A stretch of DNA of 50,286 nucleotides from Thermoproteota archaeon (GCA_020832905.1 JAJHRG010000001.1:424617-474902), one strand, 5' to 3'. Positions 17,784 to 27,986 are shown, counted from the first letter of the stretch. Made by a program: numbers and translations. The notes: a model not told the origin generated them from the letters alone.

Positions 17784-18430
17784 TCAGTATTAAGATCAAT
17801 ATTACTTCCATCTCTATTTACAAATATTGAAATATTTGCTTCTCTTAATGCCATAATATCATTTACATCGTTTCCAACCATAATCACATAGCTATAAAAT
17901 GATTTTAATAATTTTACAAGATTCATTTTTTCTCTTGGTGTTGCATTACAAATTACAAATTTCTCTTTTATTCCTAATATTTTTGCACACTTTAAGGTTG
18001 CTTTTTTACAATTTCCAGTTGCTATGAATATATCACATATTTCTCTTAACTTACTTATAGCATATTTTGCGTCATCATAAATTTTACCTCCTAATCCTAC
18101 AGCATATCTTATGTTTCCTTTTTCATCTAATATCAATGCCTTACATGTACCTATTTCAGAATGACAATGATTTAATGCTTCATTTTCAACTTTTTTTAAT
18201 ATTTCATAATTTTTTCTTATTTCTTCTATATTTATTTTTGGTTCTTGAGAAGAAAAAGAACAGCTTACTTTAAATCTATTACCTTCTATATTTAGTAAAT
18301 ATCCTTTAAGTTTTTTAACAATACTTAGTGTACTTATATGATATATGAATTCCTTTTTTTCAAGATCAAATAGTACTCTACATGGATTTAATATAGTTCC
18401 TGATTTATCAAATACAATAGCAACTTTCAT
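17726..18430 (-). CDS. HAD-family phosphatase, soluble P-type-ATPase-like
   Basis: 234 residues. The nucleophile motif is FDKSGT (near residues 7-12), close to the DKTGT of P-type ATPases. The C-terminal motif IMVGNDVNDIMALREA holds the acidic Mg ligands. There are no membrane segments, so it resembles the soluble P-type-ATPase-like HAD proteins of methanogens. ATG 18430 overlaps the DUF2098 stop (ATGA) and gives a good HAD start; an upstream ATG at 18442 is less likely. Substrate unknown. Confidence 0.82.
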   Translation of the reverse strand: MKVAIVFDKSGTILNPCRVLFDLEKKEFIYHISTLSIVKKLKGYLLNIEGNRFKVSCSFSSQEPKINIEEIRKNYEILKKVENEALNHCHSEIGTCKALILDEKGNIRYAVGLGGKIYDDAKYAISKLREICDIFIATGNCKKATLKCAKILGIKEKFVICNATPREKMNLVKLLKSFYSYVIMVGNDVNDIMALREANISIFVNRDGSNIDLNTDYVVNSLYDLPKILLEIIS

Positions 18431-18696
18431 CCTGCTCCACATACACCAGCACTTGAATCCATTGTACCTTCATCTCTTATTTCAATAGTTTTCTTTTCCT
18501 TCTTTGCTTTTTCAGAGACTTTTTCTTCAGTTTCTTCCTTAATTTTCTCTTCAAGAGTTTCAATAAAATCTATATCGTAAAGAAGTCCTGTAGAGTCTAA
18601 TTTTACCCATTTCTTACCAGCAATTTCTACAATCTCTAAGATTTTACCAATTGTTCCAGTTCTTTTATAAACTACTAAACTTCCTTCTCTTAGCAA
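18427..18696 (-). CDS. DUF2098-like small protein
   Basis: 89 residues. The N-terminal ~50 residues form a small beta-barrel-like domain (GSLVVYKRTGTIGKILEI, then WVKLDSTGLLYDIDF), matching DUF2098, which is common in methanogens. A Glu/Lys-rich linker follows, and the tail is SSAGVCGAG with one cysteine. It starts at TTG 18696 behind GGGGATAA. It is translationally coupled to the HAD phosphatase by a four-base overlap. Function unknown. Confidence 0.75.
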   Translation of the reverse strand: MLREGSLVVYKRTGTIGKILEIVEIAGKKWVKLDSTGLLYDIDFIETLEEKIKEETEEKVSEKAKKEKKTIEIRDEGTMDSSAGVCGAG

Positions 18697-18752
18697 TTAT
18701 TATCCCCATAATTTTTTAATTATATCCTTCCTTATTAATTTAAGGGATAAAA

Positions 18753-19688
18753 ATGGAAACATTAAAAGAAATTGTAAAGATTATAAAAGAATTCAAAGGT
18801 TTTTCAAGAAAAGCTGAAATTGGTGATATAATAAAAATAATTGGTAATATTGAATATGATGATGCTGGAATAATTGAGTTTAAAGAAAATTATATTGTTA
18901 TTTCTGCTGATGGAATAACTGAAGATTTAGTAAAATTAGATCCATGGCTTGCAGGATATTACTCTGTACTTGTAAATGTTAATGATGTTGTGGTAAAAGG
19001 AGCAAAACCTATTGGCTATGTTAATGTAATTTCAGGACCAAAAGAAATACGTAATAAAATTGCTCAAGGTGTACATGATGGATTAAAAAAATATGGTATA
19101 AAATTATTGAAAGGTCATACACATCCAGATACTTCATATTCTGCAATAGATGCTGCTGTAATTGGCATAGCAAAAAAAGTTATTAGAGGAACTACTGCTA
19201 AACCAAATCATAAAATACTAATAGCTATTGATACTAATGGATTTTTATTAGAAAAAAGTTGGACTAATTGTTTTGATAGTACAATAAATAAATCTTCAGA
19301 AGATATAAAAAACATGATATCTTCTTTAATTAATTTTATAGAATTAAATAATAATATTACATGCTCAAAAGATATTAGTGCTCCTGGTATTATTGGAAGT
19401 CTAGCTATGTTATGTGAAGCAAGTAATGTTGGTGCAAAAATTTACTTAGATAAAATTCCTAGACCAAAGAATATATCTATTTATGAATGGTTAATTACAT
19501 ATCCTGCTATGGGCTTTATATTTGGTATTAATGATTTTTGTGAAACTAAAATATTGGAAAATGTAGGATTTTCAGTTGAATACATAGGTGAGTTTATATC
19601 AGATAATAAAATAATATTAATTCTAAACAATAAAGAAGAAATTTTTATGGATTTATCTAAGGAATCAGTTATAGGTATTAAAAAATAA
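18753..19688 (+). CDS. mmp2: Methanogenesis marker protein 2 (AIR-synthase/SelD-like)
   Basis: 311 residues in the AIR synthase-related superfamily, whose members make phosphorylated intermediates from ATP. Visible features are VISADGITEDLV, NVNDVVVKGAKPIGYVNVIS and KGHTHPDTSYSAIDAAVIG in the N-terminal domain. APGIIGSLAMLCEASNVGA lies in the C-terminal domain. Mmp2 is nearly restricted to organisms with MCR; its substrate is unknown. ATG 18753 follows AGGGAT. Its stop abuts the convergent atwA gene with no spacer. Confidence 0.88.
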   Translation: METLKEIVKIIKEFKGFSRKAEIGDIIKIIGNIEYDDAGIIEFKENYIVISADGITEDLVKLDPWLAGYYSVLVNVNDVVVKGAKPIGYVNVISGPKEIRNKIAQGVHDGLKKYGIKLLKGHTHPDTSYSAIDAAVIGIAKKVIRGTTAKPNHKILIAIDTNGFLLEKSWTNCFDSTINKSSEDIKNMISSLINFIELNNNITCSKDISAPGIIGSLAMLCEASNVGAKIYLDKIPRPKNISIYEWLITYPAMGFIFGINDFCETKILENVGFSVEYIGEFISDNKIILILNNKEEIFMDLSKESVIGIKK

Positions 19689-21287
19689 TTACTTCATATT
19701 AGCTAATTCTTCTGGTAATAAATATTTTATTACATCTAATGTTGGACCTCTTGTAATTAATTTACCTTCTCTAAGTAATATTACTTCATCACAAAGTTTT
19801 GTTACAAAATCTAAATCATGAGAAACTATTATGAATGTTTGTTGCAATTCTCTTCTTGCATTTTTTATTGATTTTATTATATCTCTTTGAGTTAATAAAT
19901 CTATTGTACCTGATGGCTCATCAAGTATAACAATTAGAGGTTCTTTTATTAAGACTTGAGAAAGAGCTATTCTATGTCTTTCTCCTTCACTTAACTCATC
20001 AGGATATTTATCTAGTATTGCAATAGCATAATCTTCTTTAAATCCTACTGCTTTTAATGTTGAAATTACTTTAAATCTTGCAAATTCATCAGGTAATTCT
20101 AATCCTATAGCATCAGTTAAATTCTCTAATATTGTTCTATATGGATATAGTGAATATTCTTGATGTAATATTCCTATATATCTAGTAGCTCTTCCTCTTC
20201 CTGTTGGTCCTGGTTCTGACATATCTACCCATTCATCACCTATTTTAATTAATACTTTTCCTGATGTTGGATTTGTTATTCCTGCTATAATTCTTGATAA
20301 TGTTGTTTTTCCAGCACCACTTACTCCAATAATTCCAAATATCTCTCCTTTTTTTACCTCAAAGGAAATTCCATCTAATGCTTTTACAATACCTCTATCT
20401 ATAGAAAAGAAATATTTTCTTACATTTTCTACCTTCAATATTATTTCTTCTATTTTTTTAACTTCTTCATATTCTTCAGCTTCTTCTCTTATGAATATAT
20501 TTATGATTTCCTTAGGATTACCTATAGCTTCAATTTTTCCTTCATTTAATAATATTGCTTTTTCACATAATATCTCTATTACTTGAGGTATGTGAGATGT
20601 TACTAATATTGTAAGATTATTCTTTCTTGTTTCTTCACTAAGTACATTACTTATAAGTTTTGTATTAATAGGATCTAATGTTCCTGTAGGCTCATCTGCA
20701 AGTAATAATATTGGCTTAGTTGCTAATAATCTTGCTAAAACTACTCTTTGTTTTTCTCCTCCACTTAAATCTCTTGCTATATGAATTATTCTATGTGAAA
20801 GACCAAATTTATTTATAATTTCTATAGCTTCTTTATTAATATCTACTTCATTTTTTTGTATAGATTTTGAAAGAGCTTCTATTATATTTTCATATACTGT
20901 TAAATTACCATAAAGACCAAATGTTCTTTGAAACATCATAGCTACTCTATTCTTAATCTTTTTAGTTATTCCATTATCCTTCCAAAAATCTACTTCTATA
21001 AGTTCTAATTTACTACTACATAAAGGACATGGAGTATTTACATTACTTGGCTTATCTACATATCCACATGATTTACAATATGAAATTCTATATATCACTC
21101 TTCCAGAAGTTGGTTTATACTCAGGTATTCCTTTTAATATTGATAAAAGTACACTTTTCCCTGAACCACTTTTTCCTAATATTCCTATTTTATCTCCTTC
21201 GTTTATAGTTAATGAAATATCTTTTAATACGTATTTTCCATTAAATTTTTTAGAAATATTTTCTAAGATTACAAAAGTTTCTCTCAT
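19689..21287 (-). CDS. atwA: MCR activation component A2, tandem ABC ATPase with zinc-ribbon insert
   Basis: Soluble protein with two ABC domains and no membrane part. Component A2 supplies ATP-dependent force in activating MCR to the Ni(I) state. First domain: Walker [10 protein letters not shown]-loop [11 protein letters not shown], signature LSGGEKQ, Walker [13 protein letters not shown]. Second domain: [28 protein letters not shown]. Between Walker A and the Q-loop of domain 1 sits a four-cysteine insert (C71, C74, C87, C90), as I recall for canonical A2. It is the last gene of mmp15-ycaO-tfuA-atwA, sharing one base with tfuA. Confidence 0.92.
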   Translation of the reverse strand: MRETFVILENISKKFNGKYVLKDISLTINEGDKIGILGKSGSGKSVLLSILKGIPEYKPTSGRVIYRISYCKSCGYVDKPSNVNTPCPLCSSKLELIEVDFWKDNGITKKIKNRVAMMFQRTFGLYGNLTVYENIIEALSKSIQKNEVDINKEAIEIINKFGLSHRIIHIARDLSGGEKQRVVLARLLATKPILLLADEPTGTLDPINTKLISNVLSEETRKNNLTILVTSHIPQVIEILCEKAILLNEGKIEAIGNPKEIINIFIREEAEEYEEVKKIEEIILKVENVRKYFFSIDRGIVKALDGISFEVKKGEIFGIIGVSGAGKTTLSRIIAGITNPTSGKVLIKIGDEWVDMSEPGPTGRGRATRYIGILHQEYSLYPYRTILENLTDAIGLELPDEFARFKVISTLKAVGFKEDYAIAILDKYPDELSEGERHRIALSQVLIKEPLIVILDEPSGTIDLLTQRDIIKSIKNARRELQQTFIIVSHDLDFVTKLCDEVILLREGKLITRGPTLDVIKYLLPEELANMK

Positions 21288-21937
21288 TACAACACCTCAA
21301 TGATTTCTTTAATTTTCTTTAGCACCTCTATTGCATCTTCACGTTTTTGATCTATTCTTTCTAATTTTATAATCTCAAATATTTCTTTTGCTCTTTTTAT
21401 GCCCAATTCAGGTATACATCTTTGTATAATTCTATTATAATTTCTTAAATAAAATGGCACTTCTTTAGCAATTCTTAATATTATCTTAGCTTCTTCTTCA
21501 CTTATTTTTGATTTATTTAATAAATAATCTAGGGTTGCTCTTATATTGACTAAAGCCTCAGAAATAGGTTGATATGTTACAGGATGATATGCTACTGCAA
21601 CTTCATCATCTGCATTTATTCTTCCTTCTTTATACCATTTATATATCTTACCAATACCTATCATTCCATAATTATCTAATTCACATGCTCTTAATGCTCC
21701 TATACTTGCTCCACCTACTACTATTACTCCTCTATCAATAGCACTCATAATTTCTCTAGGAGTAACTGTTGTTCTATGATAGAATACTCCATCAATTAAT
21801 CCTATTATTTTAGCTCCATCTTCTATTGCTTTTAGTACATCTCCTCTTCCAGCAGGAGGTCTATAATCAGCTATTGGTAATATTTTTAATGCTTCTTCTT
21901 TAGATAAACTTGGACCTAAAAAAACTATAACCTTCAT
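21287..21937 (-). CDS. tfuA: TfuA-like protein, partner of YcaO in McrA thioamidation
   Basis: 216 residues. It opens with VIVFLGPSLSKEEA and contains DYRPPAGRGDVLKAIEDG, GLIDGVFYHR and VVGGASIGALRACEL, all TfuA hallmarks. With YcaO it converts the McrA active-site glycine (Gly450 here) to thioglycine, probably by helping deliver sulfide. It overlaps ycaO by four bases and atwA by one, so translation is coupled along the operon. Confidence 0.93.
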   Translation of the reverse strand: MKVIVFLGPSLSKEEALKILPIADYRPPAGRGDVLKAIEDGAKIIGLIDGVFYHRTTVTPREIMSAIDRGVIVVGGASIGALRACELDNYGMIGIGKIYKWYKEGRINADDEVAVAYHPVTYQPISEALVNIRATLDYLLNKSKISEEEAKIILRIAKEVPFYLRNYNRIIQRCIPELGIKRAKEIFEIIKLERIDQKREDAIEVLKKIKEIIEVL

Positions 21938-23127
21938 AATTTTCCCTTAATACATCTTTTCCCTATTCTATCTTTATCTATAGCATAAACTTCTAATCCT
22001 GGTACTATTACACGAACTGTAGGAACATTAATTTCCTCTTTAGTTAGATTTACTACTATTACTTCATCTATTCCTATTGCTTTTAATCTATTGATAATAT
22101 ATTTAATATCACTTAAAAAATCATCATTATTAATGGAAGTAATTTCACTTAATTTTATACTTTCTTTAGATTTTTCAAACCATTTTTTATTTAATCTTTT
22201 CATTCTATCATATCCAATAATTCTTGCAAATGCTGCTTTATATGTATCTTCTCTTACTCCATGTATTGTTACTAATCTACTTTGTGCTGCTTCTGTTAAT
22301 GCTCTAATTAATGCAATTTCAGGAACTAAATGACTTCCAATACCAAGGGAAAGTAAAGCAGGATCTTTTGTAAGTTCATCATCTAATGCAACTCCTATTG
22401 TTGGTATTCCTATATCTGATGTAATATCTTTTATATAAACTTCAATAGAAGCTTTTTCAAATTTATTAATAATATTACTTATTATTCCATTTGAATCTAC
22501 ATAAACATCTCTTCCCTTTGTAATACCCGCTTCATATAATGACCATGCATCTCTCTCTATTACTTCTAATAAACCATGAACTATTGCTTCTTCTATTACA
22601 TTACCAGAAGCTAAACCATTAGTATTTGTTCTAAATAATTGATTCTTTCTTTTATAGGGATGAAAAACTGCTTCTGCAGGAACTAATATATTACAACTAT
22701 TCATAAGTGAAAAACCAAATACCCATTCTATTTCTTCATCATGAGAATAATATACAAATGGAGGTAATATTAATTTTCTTGGATCTAATACTTTATATTT
22801 TTCTGATAAAGAATTATAACTTCCTCTTATTATCATTTTATAATCTGGCTCAGCAGAATATCTTTCTATTCCTTCCATTATTGCTGATACTTCAGCAGCT
22901 TCTGGTGTTATTCCCTTACCACTATATACAGATACAGCACCTTCAGCTGCTTTTGGTCTTATTGTTGAAAAAATAGGTAGTCCTATTCTATCTAATCCTG
23001 TAATATCTGCTATTCTTGTTATTCCTACTTTATGATAAATCTTTCTTAAATATTCTAATGTCTCTTCTATTTTCTTAGCTCTATGTGTTCCTTCTTTATA
23101 TTCTTTCTTTATAGGTCTTAATATCAT
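21934..23127 (-). CDS. ycaO: YcaO thioamidation enzyme (methanogenesis marker protein 1)
   Basis: 397 residues. YcaO enzymes activate a backbone amide with ATP; in methanogens this one installs the McrA thioglycine. Family motifs visible are [36 protein letters not shown] and [10 protein letters not shown], which hold the Glu-rich Mg-ATP site. The C-terminus lacks the Pro-rich tail of azoline-forming YcaOs. It is coupled by four-base overlaps to mmp15 upstream and tfuA downstream. Confidence 0.95.
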   Translation of the reverse strand: MILRPIKKEYKEGTHRAKKIEETLEYLRKIYHKVGITRIADITGLDRIGLPIFSTIRPKAAEGAVSVYSGKGITPEAAEVSAIMEGIERYSAEPDYKMIIRGSYNSLSEKYKVLDPRKLILPPFVYYSHDEEIEWVFGFSLMNSCNILVPAEAVFHPYKRKNQLFRTNTNGLASGNVIEEAIVHGLLEVIERDAWSLYEAGITKGRDVYVDSNGIISNIINKFEKASIEVYIKDITSDIGIPTIGVALDDELTKDPALLSLGIGSHLVPEIALIRALTEAAQSRLVTIHGVREDTYKAAFARIIGYDRMKRLNKKWFEKSKESIKLSEITSINNDDFLSDIKYIINRLKAIGIDEVIVVNLTKEEINVPTVRVIVPGLEVYAIDKDRIGKRCIKGKL

Positions 23128-24374
23128 TGTTCTTTTTCCTCAAGCTCCTTTACACCTGATACCATTAATGCTGCTCCTACTGCTCCTATTAAGTTAGGCT
23201 TTGGAGGAACTATTACTTCAACATTTAATATATCAGACATTGCTTTAACAAGTCCTTTTATTAAGGCCGTTGAACCTACTTCTATTATTGGATATCTTAT
23301 ATCAATTTCTTGTAATTGTTGCTCAAATACTTGTTCAGCTACACTATGACATGCTGCAGCAGCAACATCTTCTATTTTAGCTCCAGCAGCTAATGCTGCT
23401 ACTAAATCTTGAAGACCAAATACTATACAATATGCATTCATTAATATATTTTTAGGATCTCCTTTTAAGGCCAATTCTCCAAATTCTTCTAAACTAACTC
23501 CAAGTCTTCTAGCACTTGTCTCTAAAAATCTACCAGAAGCTCCTGCACAAACACCTCCAACTGTAAAGCTATCAGGAATACTATCATAAAGTGTTACAGC
23601 CTTATTATCCATTCCTCCTATATCTATTACAGTAGCATCTCCTTTCTGTTTATTAGCTAAAAATAAAGCTCCTTTTGAACATGTAGAAACTTCTTCCATT
23701 GATAATTGTGCATTATAGTATTCTTTTAATATTCTTCTTCCATAACCAGTTACTCCTATACCTTCTAGTTTATCAATAGTAACATTTGCTTCTTGAAGTG
23801 CTATTTCAAGTGCTTTTTTTCCACTTTCTAGTACACTTGTTGTTGGAATCCAACCTGTACCAATTATTTCATTATCCCTCATAACAACTGCTTTTGTAGT
23901 TGTTGAACCTGAATCTATTCCTGCAGTTAAACCTTCTTGTTTTGTACGTGCAAACAATGGCTTTTTACTTACTATATTAACAAGAGCTTCTAGTCTAAGT
24001 AATAATGCTCCTGCTTTTGTTCTTTCAGTAAATGAATATGTTACAACTGGAATTTTGCTTTTGCTCTGAATATATCTTCTTATGATACTTCTTGTAAGAG
24101 CACCTTCTGCACATCTAAAACATGTTGCCAATAATACACCATCAACTTCTACTCTTCCTTCTACAATTGCTTTTGCTCTTGCCATCATTACCTTCAATCC
24201 ATTACTTACTGCATGAAATCCTATTTCTTCTTCTGCTGTTTTTATATCTGAAATATCAATTTCAGGTATTATTATTTTAGCACCAACAAGCTCTGCAGCT
24301 TTTTCAATTTCTTTTTGTATTCCACTATATTCAGTTCCACATGATATTTGAGCTATTCTTATTTTTCTATTCAT
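23124..24374 (-). CDS. mmp15: Methanogenesis marker protein 15, ASKHA activase-like
   Basis: 416 residues from ATG 24374, which has GTGAT seven bases upstream; an in-frame GTG at 24386 forms part of that site. The N-terminal ~140 residues are specific to Mmp15 and include a Cys pair in ATCFRCAEG. The rest is an ASKHA ATPase like the 2-hydroxyglutaryl-CoA dehydratase activator: [13 protein letters not shown], then [12 protein letters not shown]. Both cysteines that bind the bridging [4Fe-4S] cluster in those dimers are kept, in [11 protein letters not shown] and AYCIVFG. Role unproven; the operon points to McrA maturation or activation. Confidence 0.88.
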   Translation of the reverse strand: MNRKIRIAQISCGTEYSGIQKEIEKAAELVGAKIIIPEIDISDIKTAEEEIGFHAVSNGLKVMMARAKAIVEGRVEVDGVLLATCFRCAEGALTRSIIRRYIQSKSKIPVVTYSFTERTKAGALLLRLEALVNIVSKKPLFARTKQEGLTAGIDSGSTTTKAVVMRDNEIIGTGWIPTTSVLESGKKALEIALQEANVTIDKLEGIGVTGYGRRILKEYYNAQLSMEEVSTCSKGALFLANKQKGDATVIDIGGMDNKAVTLYDSIPDSFTVGGVCAGASGRFLETSARRLGVSLEEFGELALKGDPKNILMNAYCIVFGLQDLVAALAAGAKIEDVAAAACHSVAEQVFEQQLQEIDIRYPIIEVGSTALIKGLVKAMSDILNVEVIVPPKPNLIGAVGAALMVSGVKELEEKEQ

Positions 24375-24425
24375 ATTAGTTATCACTTTTTATTAAAATA
24401 ATACTTAATAATAGTTCTAATTTCA

Positions 24426-25574
24426 TTATTTAATTCTTATCTCAATAATATCTTTATCTGCTAATATATGTTCTGCTCCAACTCTTTCACCATCATAATT
24501 TACTGATGACCCCCAAATTCTTGCATATTTAAAATTCTTATAAAATTGAGAATGTATCATTTTTGCAATATCTATTACTTTTGTTCCTATTGGTACAACA
24601 ATTGGCTTTTTTGAAATTTCACCATTTGGCTCTTTAGTATAAACTCTTATTATTCCAAGCATATTAAATAGAGCTTTTCCAATTAAAGATAATCCTTCTC
24701 CTGTTATTGTTGAAACCCCTATAACCTCTTTATTAATTACTTTTTTAAATTCTTCTACTGCATTAGGATACTTATCTATTTTATTTATTAAAATTAATGA
24801 TGGTTTGTAAATTTTTGTTTGTTTTATTGCCTCCTTAAAGTCTTCTAAATTTACTTCTCCAAAAACTTTTACTAATGCATCACGTATTCCATTCTCTCTA
24901 AATAGTTTTTTAATTTCTTCAATATTACAATTTATTCTTCCTATACATTTTATTTGAATTCCATTAGAATTCCTAATTTCAATTTCAATTTTCTTCTCCC
25001 TCTTTTCTATAGTAATACCAGCACTTTCAAGTTCTTTCACTATAATATTATATTGATTAATAGGATCTTTTCCATCTAATAGTATTATCAATCCATCACA
25101 ATTTCTTATGAGATTTAAAGTTCTTAATCCTAAAGTTCCATTTTTCATTCCTTCATAAATAGCTGGAGTATCAATTAATTGAAATTGTATATCTTCATAC
25201 TGTAACATTCCTGGTATAGGTATTTTTGTTGTAAATTCATGATCTGAAATTTCTGATTTTGCATTTGTTAATTTTGTTAATAATGAACTTTTTCCTGATT
25301 TTGTCATACCTATTATGGCTATTTGTGCTGCTCCTTCTTTTTTTATTGAAAATTGATCTCCTCCTCTTCCAGTTTTTCTCTTTTTTTGTTCTTCAAGTTC
25401 TTTCTTTAATTGTGATAGTCTTCTTCTTAGATAAGCTCTCATTTTTTCTGTTCCTTTATGCTCTGGAATTAATGATAGAAATTCTTGTAGATACTTAATT
25501 TTCTCTGGTAATGTTCTTGCTTCTATATACTTTTTTTCAGCAGCTTTAGCTTGTGGTGGTAAATTTGTTGGCAT
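24426..25574 (-). CDS. DRG/Obg-type GTPase with TGS domain
   Basis: 382 residues, archaeal homologue of developmentally regulated GTP-binding proteins, which act on ribosomes or translation. The N-terminal ~70 residues form a basic helical hairpin (LRRRLSQLKKELEEQKKRK). The G domain has GMTKSGKSS (G1), FTTKIP (G2), DTPA (G3) and NKID (G4). A TGS domain occupies the last ~75 residues. Length and order are typical. Confidence 0.93.
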   Translation of the reverse strand: MPTNLPPQAKAAEKKYIEARTLPEKIKYLQEFLSLIPEHKGTEKMRAYLRRRLSQLKKELEEQKKRKTGRGGDQFSIKKEGAAQIAIIGMTKSGKSSLLTKLTNAKSEISDHEFTTKIPIPGMLQYEDIQFQLIDTPAIYEGMKNGTLGLRTLNLIRNCDGLIILLDGKDPINQYNIIVKELESAGITIEKREKKIEIEIRNSNGIQIKCIGRINCNIEEIKKLFRENGIRDALVKVFGEVNLEDFKEAIKQTKIYKPSLILINKIDKYPNAVEEFKKVINKEVIGVSTITGEGLSLIGKALFNMLGIIRVYTKEPNGEISKKPIVVPIGTKVIDIAKMIHSQFYKNFKYARIWGSSVNYDGERVGAEHILADKDIIEIRIK

Positions 25575-25590
25575 ACATAATAATTATTAT

Positions 25591-26559
25591 TTATTCGCTT
25601 TTTTTACTTTTATTATAAAACATTCTTGCTATTTTTACTACTTTTTCTGCTAATTTTATTGCACTTTTATCAAAAAGATATGTATTTGGTTCTATTCCAA
25701 AACCACCTTCATCTATAATTGCATCTATATCCTTAATACCTTTTTTTGCTAAATCTTCTATAAATCTTATAAGGTCTCCTTCTATATCTGTTGAAAAAAT
25801 ATCTCTTTTTAGAATGTAATATTTAAGATTAAGCTTTTCCAATATTTCCAATATATCTTTATTATATTTTATATTAATTGCTGCTCGAATATTTGGATTT
25901 ATCTTCATTACTGCTAATAAAATTTTTCCAAGATGACCTGATACTCCAAATTCTGGATCCATTAATGCTTTTGCTTTTCCTCTAAATCTTACAATTCTTC
26001 CAGGAATTCCAGCTATATCTGATATTGTTTTTGCTTCCTCAATTGCCATAACAATATTTGAAAATACTTCAGGTAATAGTAAGTGAAATTCTTGACATTC
26101 CTCAAGCATTCCTACAGCAACTTTAACTTCATTAATTACTTTTTTTCTTACTTCTAATACATCTGATAGACTTAAATGTAATTGCATACATATCATACAT
26201 CTTTCATCTTTAAGCTTTGATAATTGTGACTTATGAGCAGAACATATACTACCTCCTTTTCTTAAATTTAAACAAATTCTACAAATATTATATATAATCT
26301 CTGTATATCCTCCTTTTCTTGTATTTATTTCAGAAGCTAATCCTTTTGCAATATTTTTTACTTCTTCTAAATTAAAATATTGAGAAACTAGACTATTTTC
26401 ATCTTGACTTAAATAATTACTTACAGCAGCTTGAGTAACTCCTAATAAATTTGCTATTTTAGTTTGTGACCAATTATAAGTTTGAGAAAGTTCTTTTGCA
26501 ATTAATATTCTTAATAATGGTAAAAACTTTCTTACAACAATTTCACATGGTTGATTCAT
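25591..26559 (-). CDS. thiR: HTH-ThiN regulator (ThiR-like thiamine repressor)
   Basis: 322 residues. The N-terminal HTH (WSQTKIANLLGVTQAAVSNY, near residues 30-50) is followed by a cysteine cluster: CRIC near 93, then SICSAHK and CMICM. The C-terminal ~190 residues match the ThiN thiamine-phosphate synthase fold, including GIPGRIVRFRGKAKALMDPE and GGFGIEPNTYLF. Archaeal HTH-ThiN proteins are known regulators of thiamine genes that sense thiamine phosphate. No ThiD domain is fused, so catalysis is less likely. ATG 26559 follows GGGAGGA. Confidence 0.87.
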   Translation of the reverse strand: MNQPCEIVVRKFLPLLRILIAKELSQTYNWSQTKIANLLGVTQAAVSNYLSQDENSLVSQYFNLEEVKNIAKGLASEINTRKGGYTEIIYNICRICLNLRKGGSICSAHKSQLSKLKDERCMICMQLHLSLSDVLEVRKKVINEVKVAVGMLEECQEFHLLLPEVFSNIVMAIEEAKTISDIAGIPGRIVRFRGKAKALMDPEFGVSGHLGKILLAVMKINPNIRAAINIKYNKDILEILEKLNLKYYILKRDIFSTDIEGDLIRFIEDLAKKGIKDIDAIIDEGGFGIEPNTYLFDKSAIKLAEKVVKIARMFYNKSKKSE

Positions 26560-26578
26560 ATATTCCCTCCTATTTATT

Positions 26579-26599
26579 CATTATAAACCACATTATAAA
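26579..26599. promoter_or_regulatory. Tandem CATTATAAA repeats in the thiR promoter
   Basis: CATTATAAA occurs twice with three bases between (26579-26587 and 26591-26599), 20-40 bases before thiR. Read on the minus strand these are two TTTATAATG elements. They could be alternative TATA boxes or a direct-repeat operator for autoregulation. Confidence 0.4.
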
Positions 26600-26631
26600 T
26601 TATTTATATTACTTACTAATAAAGATATTGT

Positions 26632-27126
26632 TTAAAATTTTAAAATATATTTATCATATAGTCCAGATTTTACATTTTCTAAAAATGAGACTATTTTGAA
26701 TAATGGAACAATATAAACATTACTAATTTCTATAATATTCTCTTCATATAAAGTGATAATTGCTAATATGATTATGATTTTTCTCCAATCTCTTATTATG
26801 CTTATTTTTTTAATCACATTAATAAAATTCATTCCTCTATTATAATGTTTTAATGATGCTTTTTTCAAAGCTGATAATTTTCTATATTTTGCTTTCCAAT
26901 GTTTACAATCTATTAAAATTATTCTTGGATTTTGTATAGCAATAATATCTATTTCATTTCTCTTTCTATTATATGAAAATCTAAAATTATTAATTGTTAG
27001 AAATCCATTTTCTGATATAACTTCTGATACAAATTTTTCAAAATCTTTCCAATTTTCTTCTTTTAAAATTTCTTCTAATTGTTCACCTAAGCTTATTCTT
27101 CTTTTTATTTCATCTAATGATATCAT
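26632..27126 (-). CDS. PD-(D/E)xK nuclease-fold protein
   Basis: About 164 residues. A helical start precedes WKDFEKFVSEVISENGF (Glu on the first helix), then NRKRNEIDIIAIQNPRIILIDCKHW. D..DCK forms the PD-(D/E)xK catalytic set, as in archaeal restriction-like nucleases. The C-terminal part is helical and hydrophobic. Start is uncertain: ATG 27126 is preferred, with GAGGT 12 bases upstream; GTG 27144 would overlap the nadE stop. DNA or RNA target unknown. It follows nadE on the same strand. Confidence 0.75.
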   Translation of the reverse strand: MISLDEIKRRISLGEQLEEILKEENWKDFEKFVSEVISENGFLTINNFRFSYNRKRNEIDIIAIQNPRIILIDCKHWKAKYRKLSALKKASLKHYNRGMNFINVIKKISIIRDWRKIIIILAIITLYEENIIEISNVYIVPLFKIVSFLENVKSGLYDKYILKF

Positions 27127-27140
27127 TACATCTAAAAACC

Positions 27141-27962
27141 TCACTTTTCAGGAATAAGTTTATTAGTAGATCCAAAAAGTACTTCATGTGGAATTTTTGC
27201 TATTGGTGGAGTTTTTAATTTATGCTTATTTTTTATAACCATATTTACTATCTTTCTTACTTTACTTTCCTCTATACCTGTTACTCTTATAATATCATTT
27301 ACTTTATACTTTAAATCTAAATAATAATAAAGAATTTCATCAATTTCATCATATCCCATTCCTAATTCACTTTTTGCAGTTTGACCAGGCCAAAGTCTTG
27401 GACTACTTTCTTTTTCTATTATCTTTTTAGGAATTCCTAAGTAATTTGCTAATAATCTAACTTGAGTTTTATAAAGATATCCAATAGGAAGTAAATCTAC
27501 ACCACCATCTCCATATTTTGTGAAATATCCTATAGCTAATTCACTTCTATCTCCACTTCCTATTACAATTCTATTTTCAGCATTTGCAAAATAGTATAAA
27601 ATTATCATTCTAATTCTTGCTCTTAGATTTCCTTCTGTAACTAAATTTGTTCTACCTAATTTTCTTAAAAATAATTCTACAAAGTCTGTAATTTCTATGT
27701 TTTTTGTCTCTATATTATACATATTAGCAATAGTCATAGCATCATTAATATCTTCTTTTGGAGTAACATAACTATCAGGCATTATTAATGCAAGTATTTT
27801 TTCTTTTTCAAAAGCTTTTGCTAATAATGCAGCTAATGTAGAAGAATCTAGTCCTCCACTTAATCCAAAAATTACTTTACGATTTTTTACTTTACTTCTT
27901 AGAAAATCTATTATGTATTTTTCAGTTTTTTCAAGATCAATTTGCTTAAATACTTCAAGCAT
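27141..27962 (-). CDS. nadE: NAD synthetase, ammonia-dependent
   Basis: Makes NAD from deamido-NAD, ATP and ammonia. The PP-loop ATP site is FGLSGGLDSSTLAALLAKAF, near residues 33-52. VIGSGDRSELAIGYFTKYGDGGVDLLPIG is the conserved deamido-NAD/ammonia region. No glutaminase domain is present, and 273 residues fits the NH3-dependent archaeal class. GGTGAT precedes the ATG at 27962, which lies only 24 bases from the divergent tpiA start. Confidence 0.95.
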   Translation of the reverse strand: MLEVFKQIDLEKTEKYIIDFLRSKVKNRKVIFGLSGGLDSSTLAALLAKAFEKEKILALIMPDSYVTPKEDINDAMTIANMYNIETKNIEITDFVELFLRKLGRTNLVTEGNLRARIRMIILYYFANAENRIVIGSGDRSELAIGYFTKYGDGGVDLLPIGYLYKTQVRLLANYLGIPKKIIEKESSPRLWPGQTAKSELGMGYDEIDEILYYYLDLKYKVNDIIRVTGIEESKVRKIVNMVIKNKHKLKTPPIAKIPHEVLFGSTNKLIPEK

Positions 27963-27986
27963 ATACTAATCACCAAGGGATATAAA

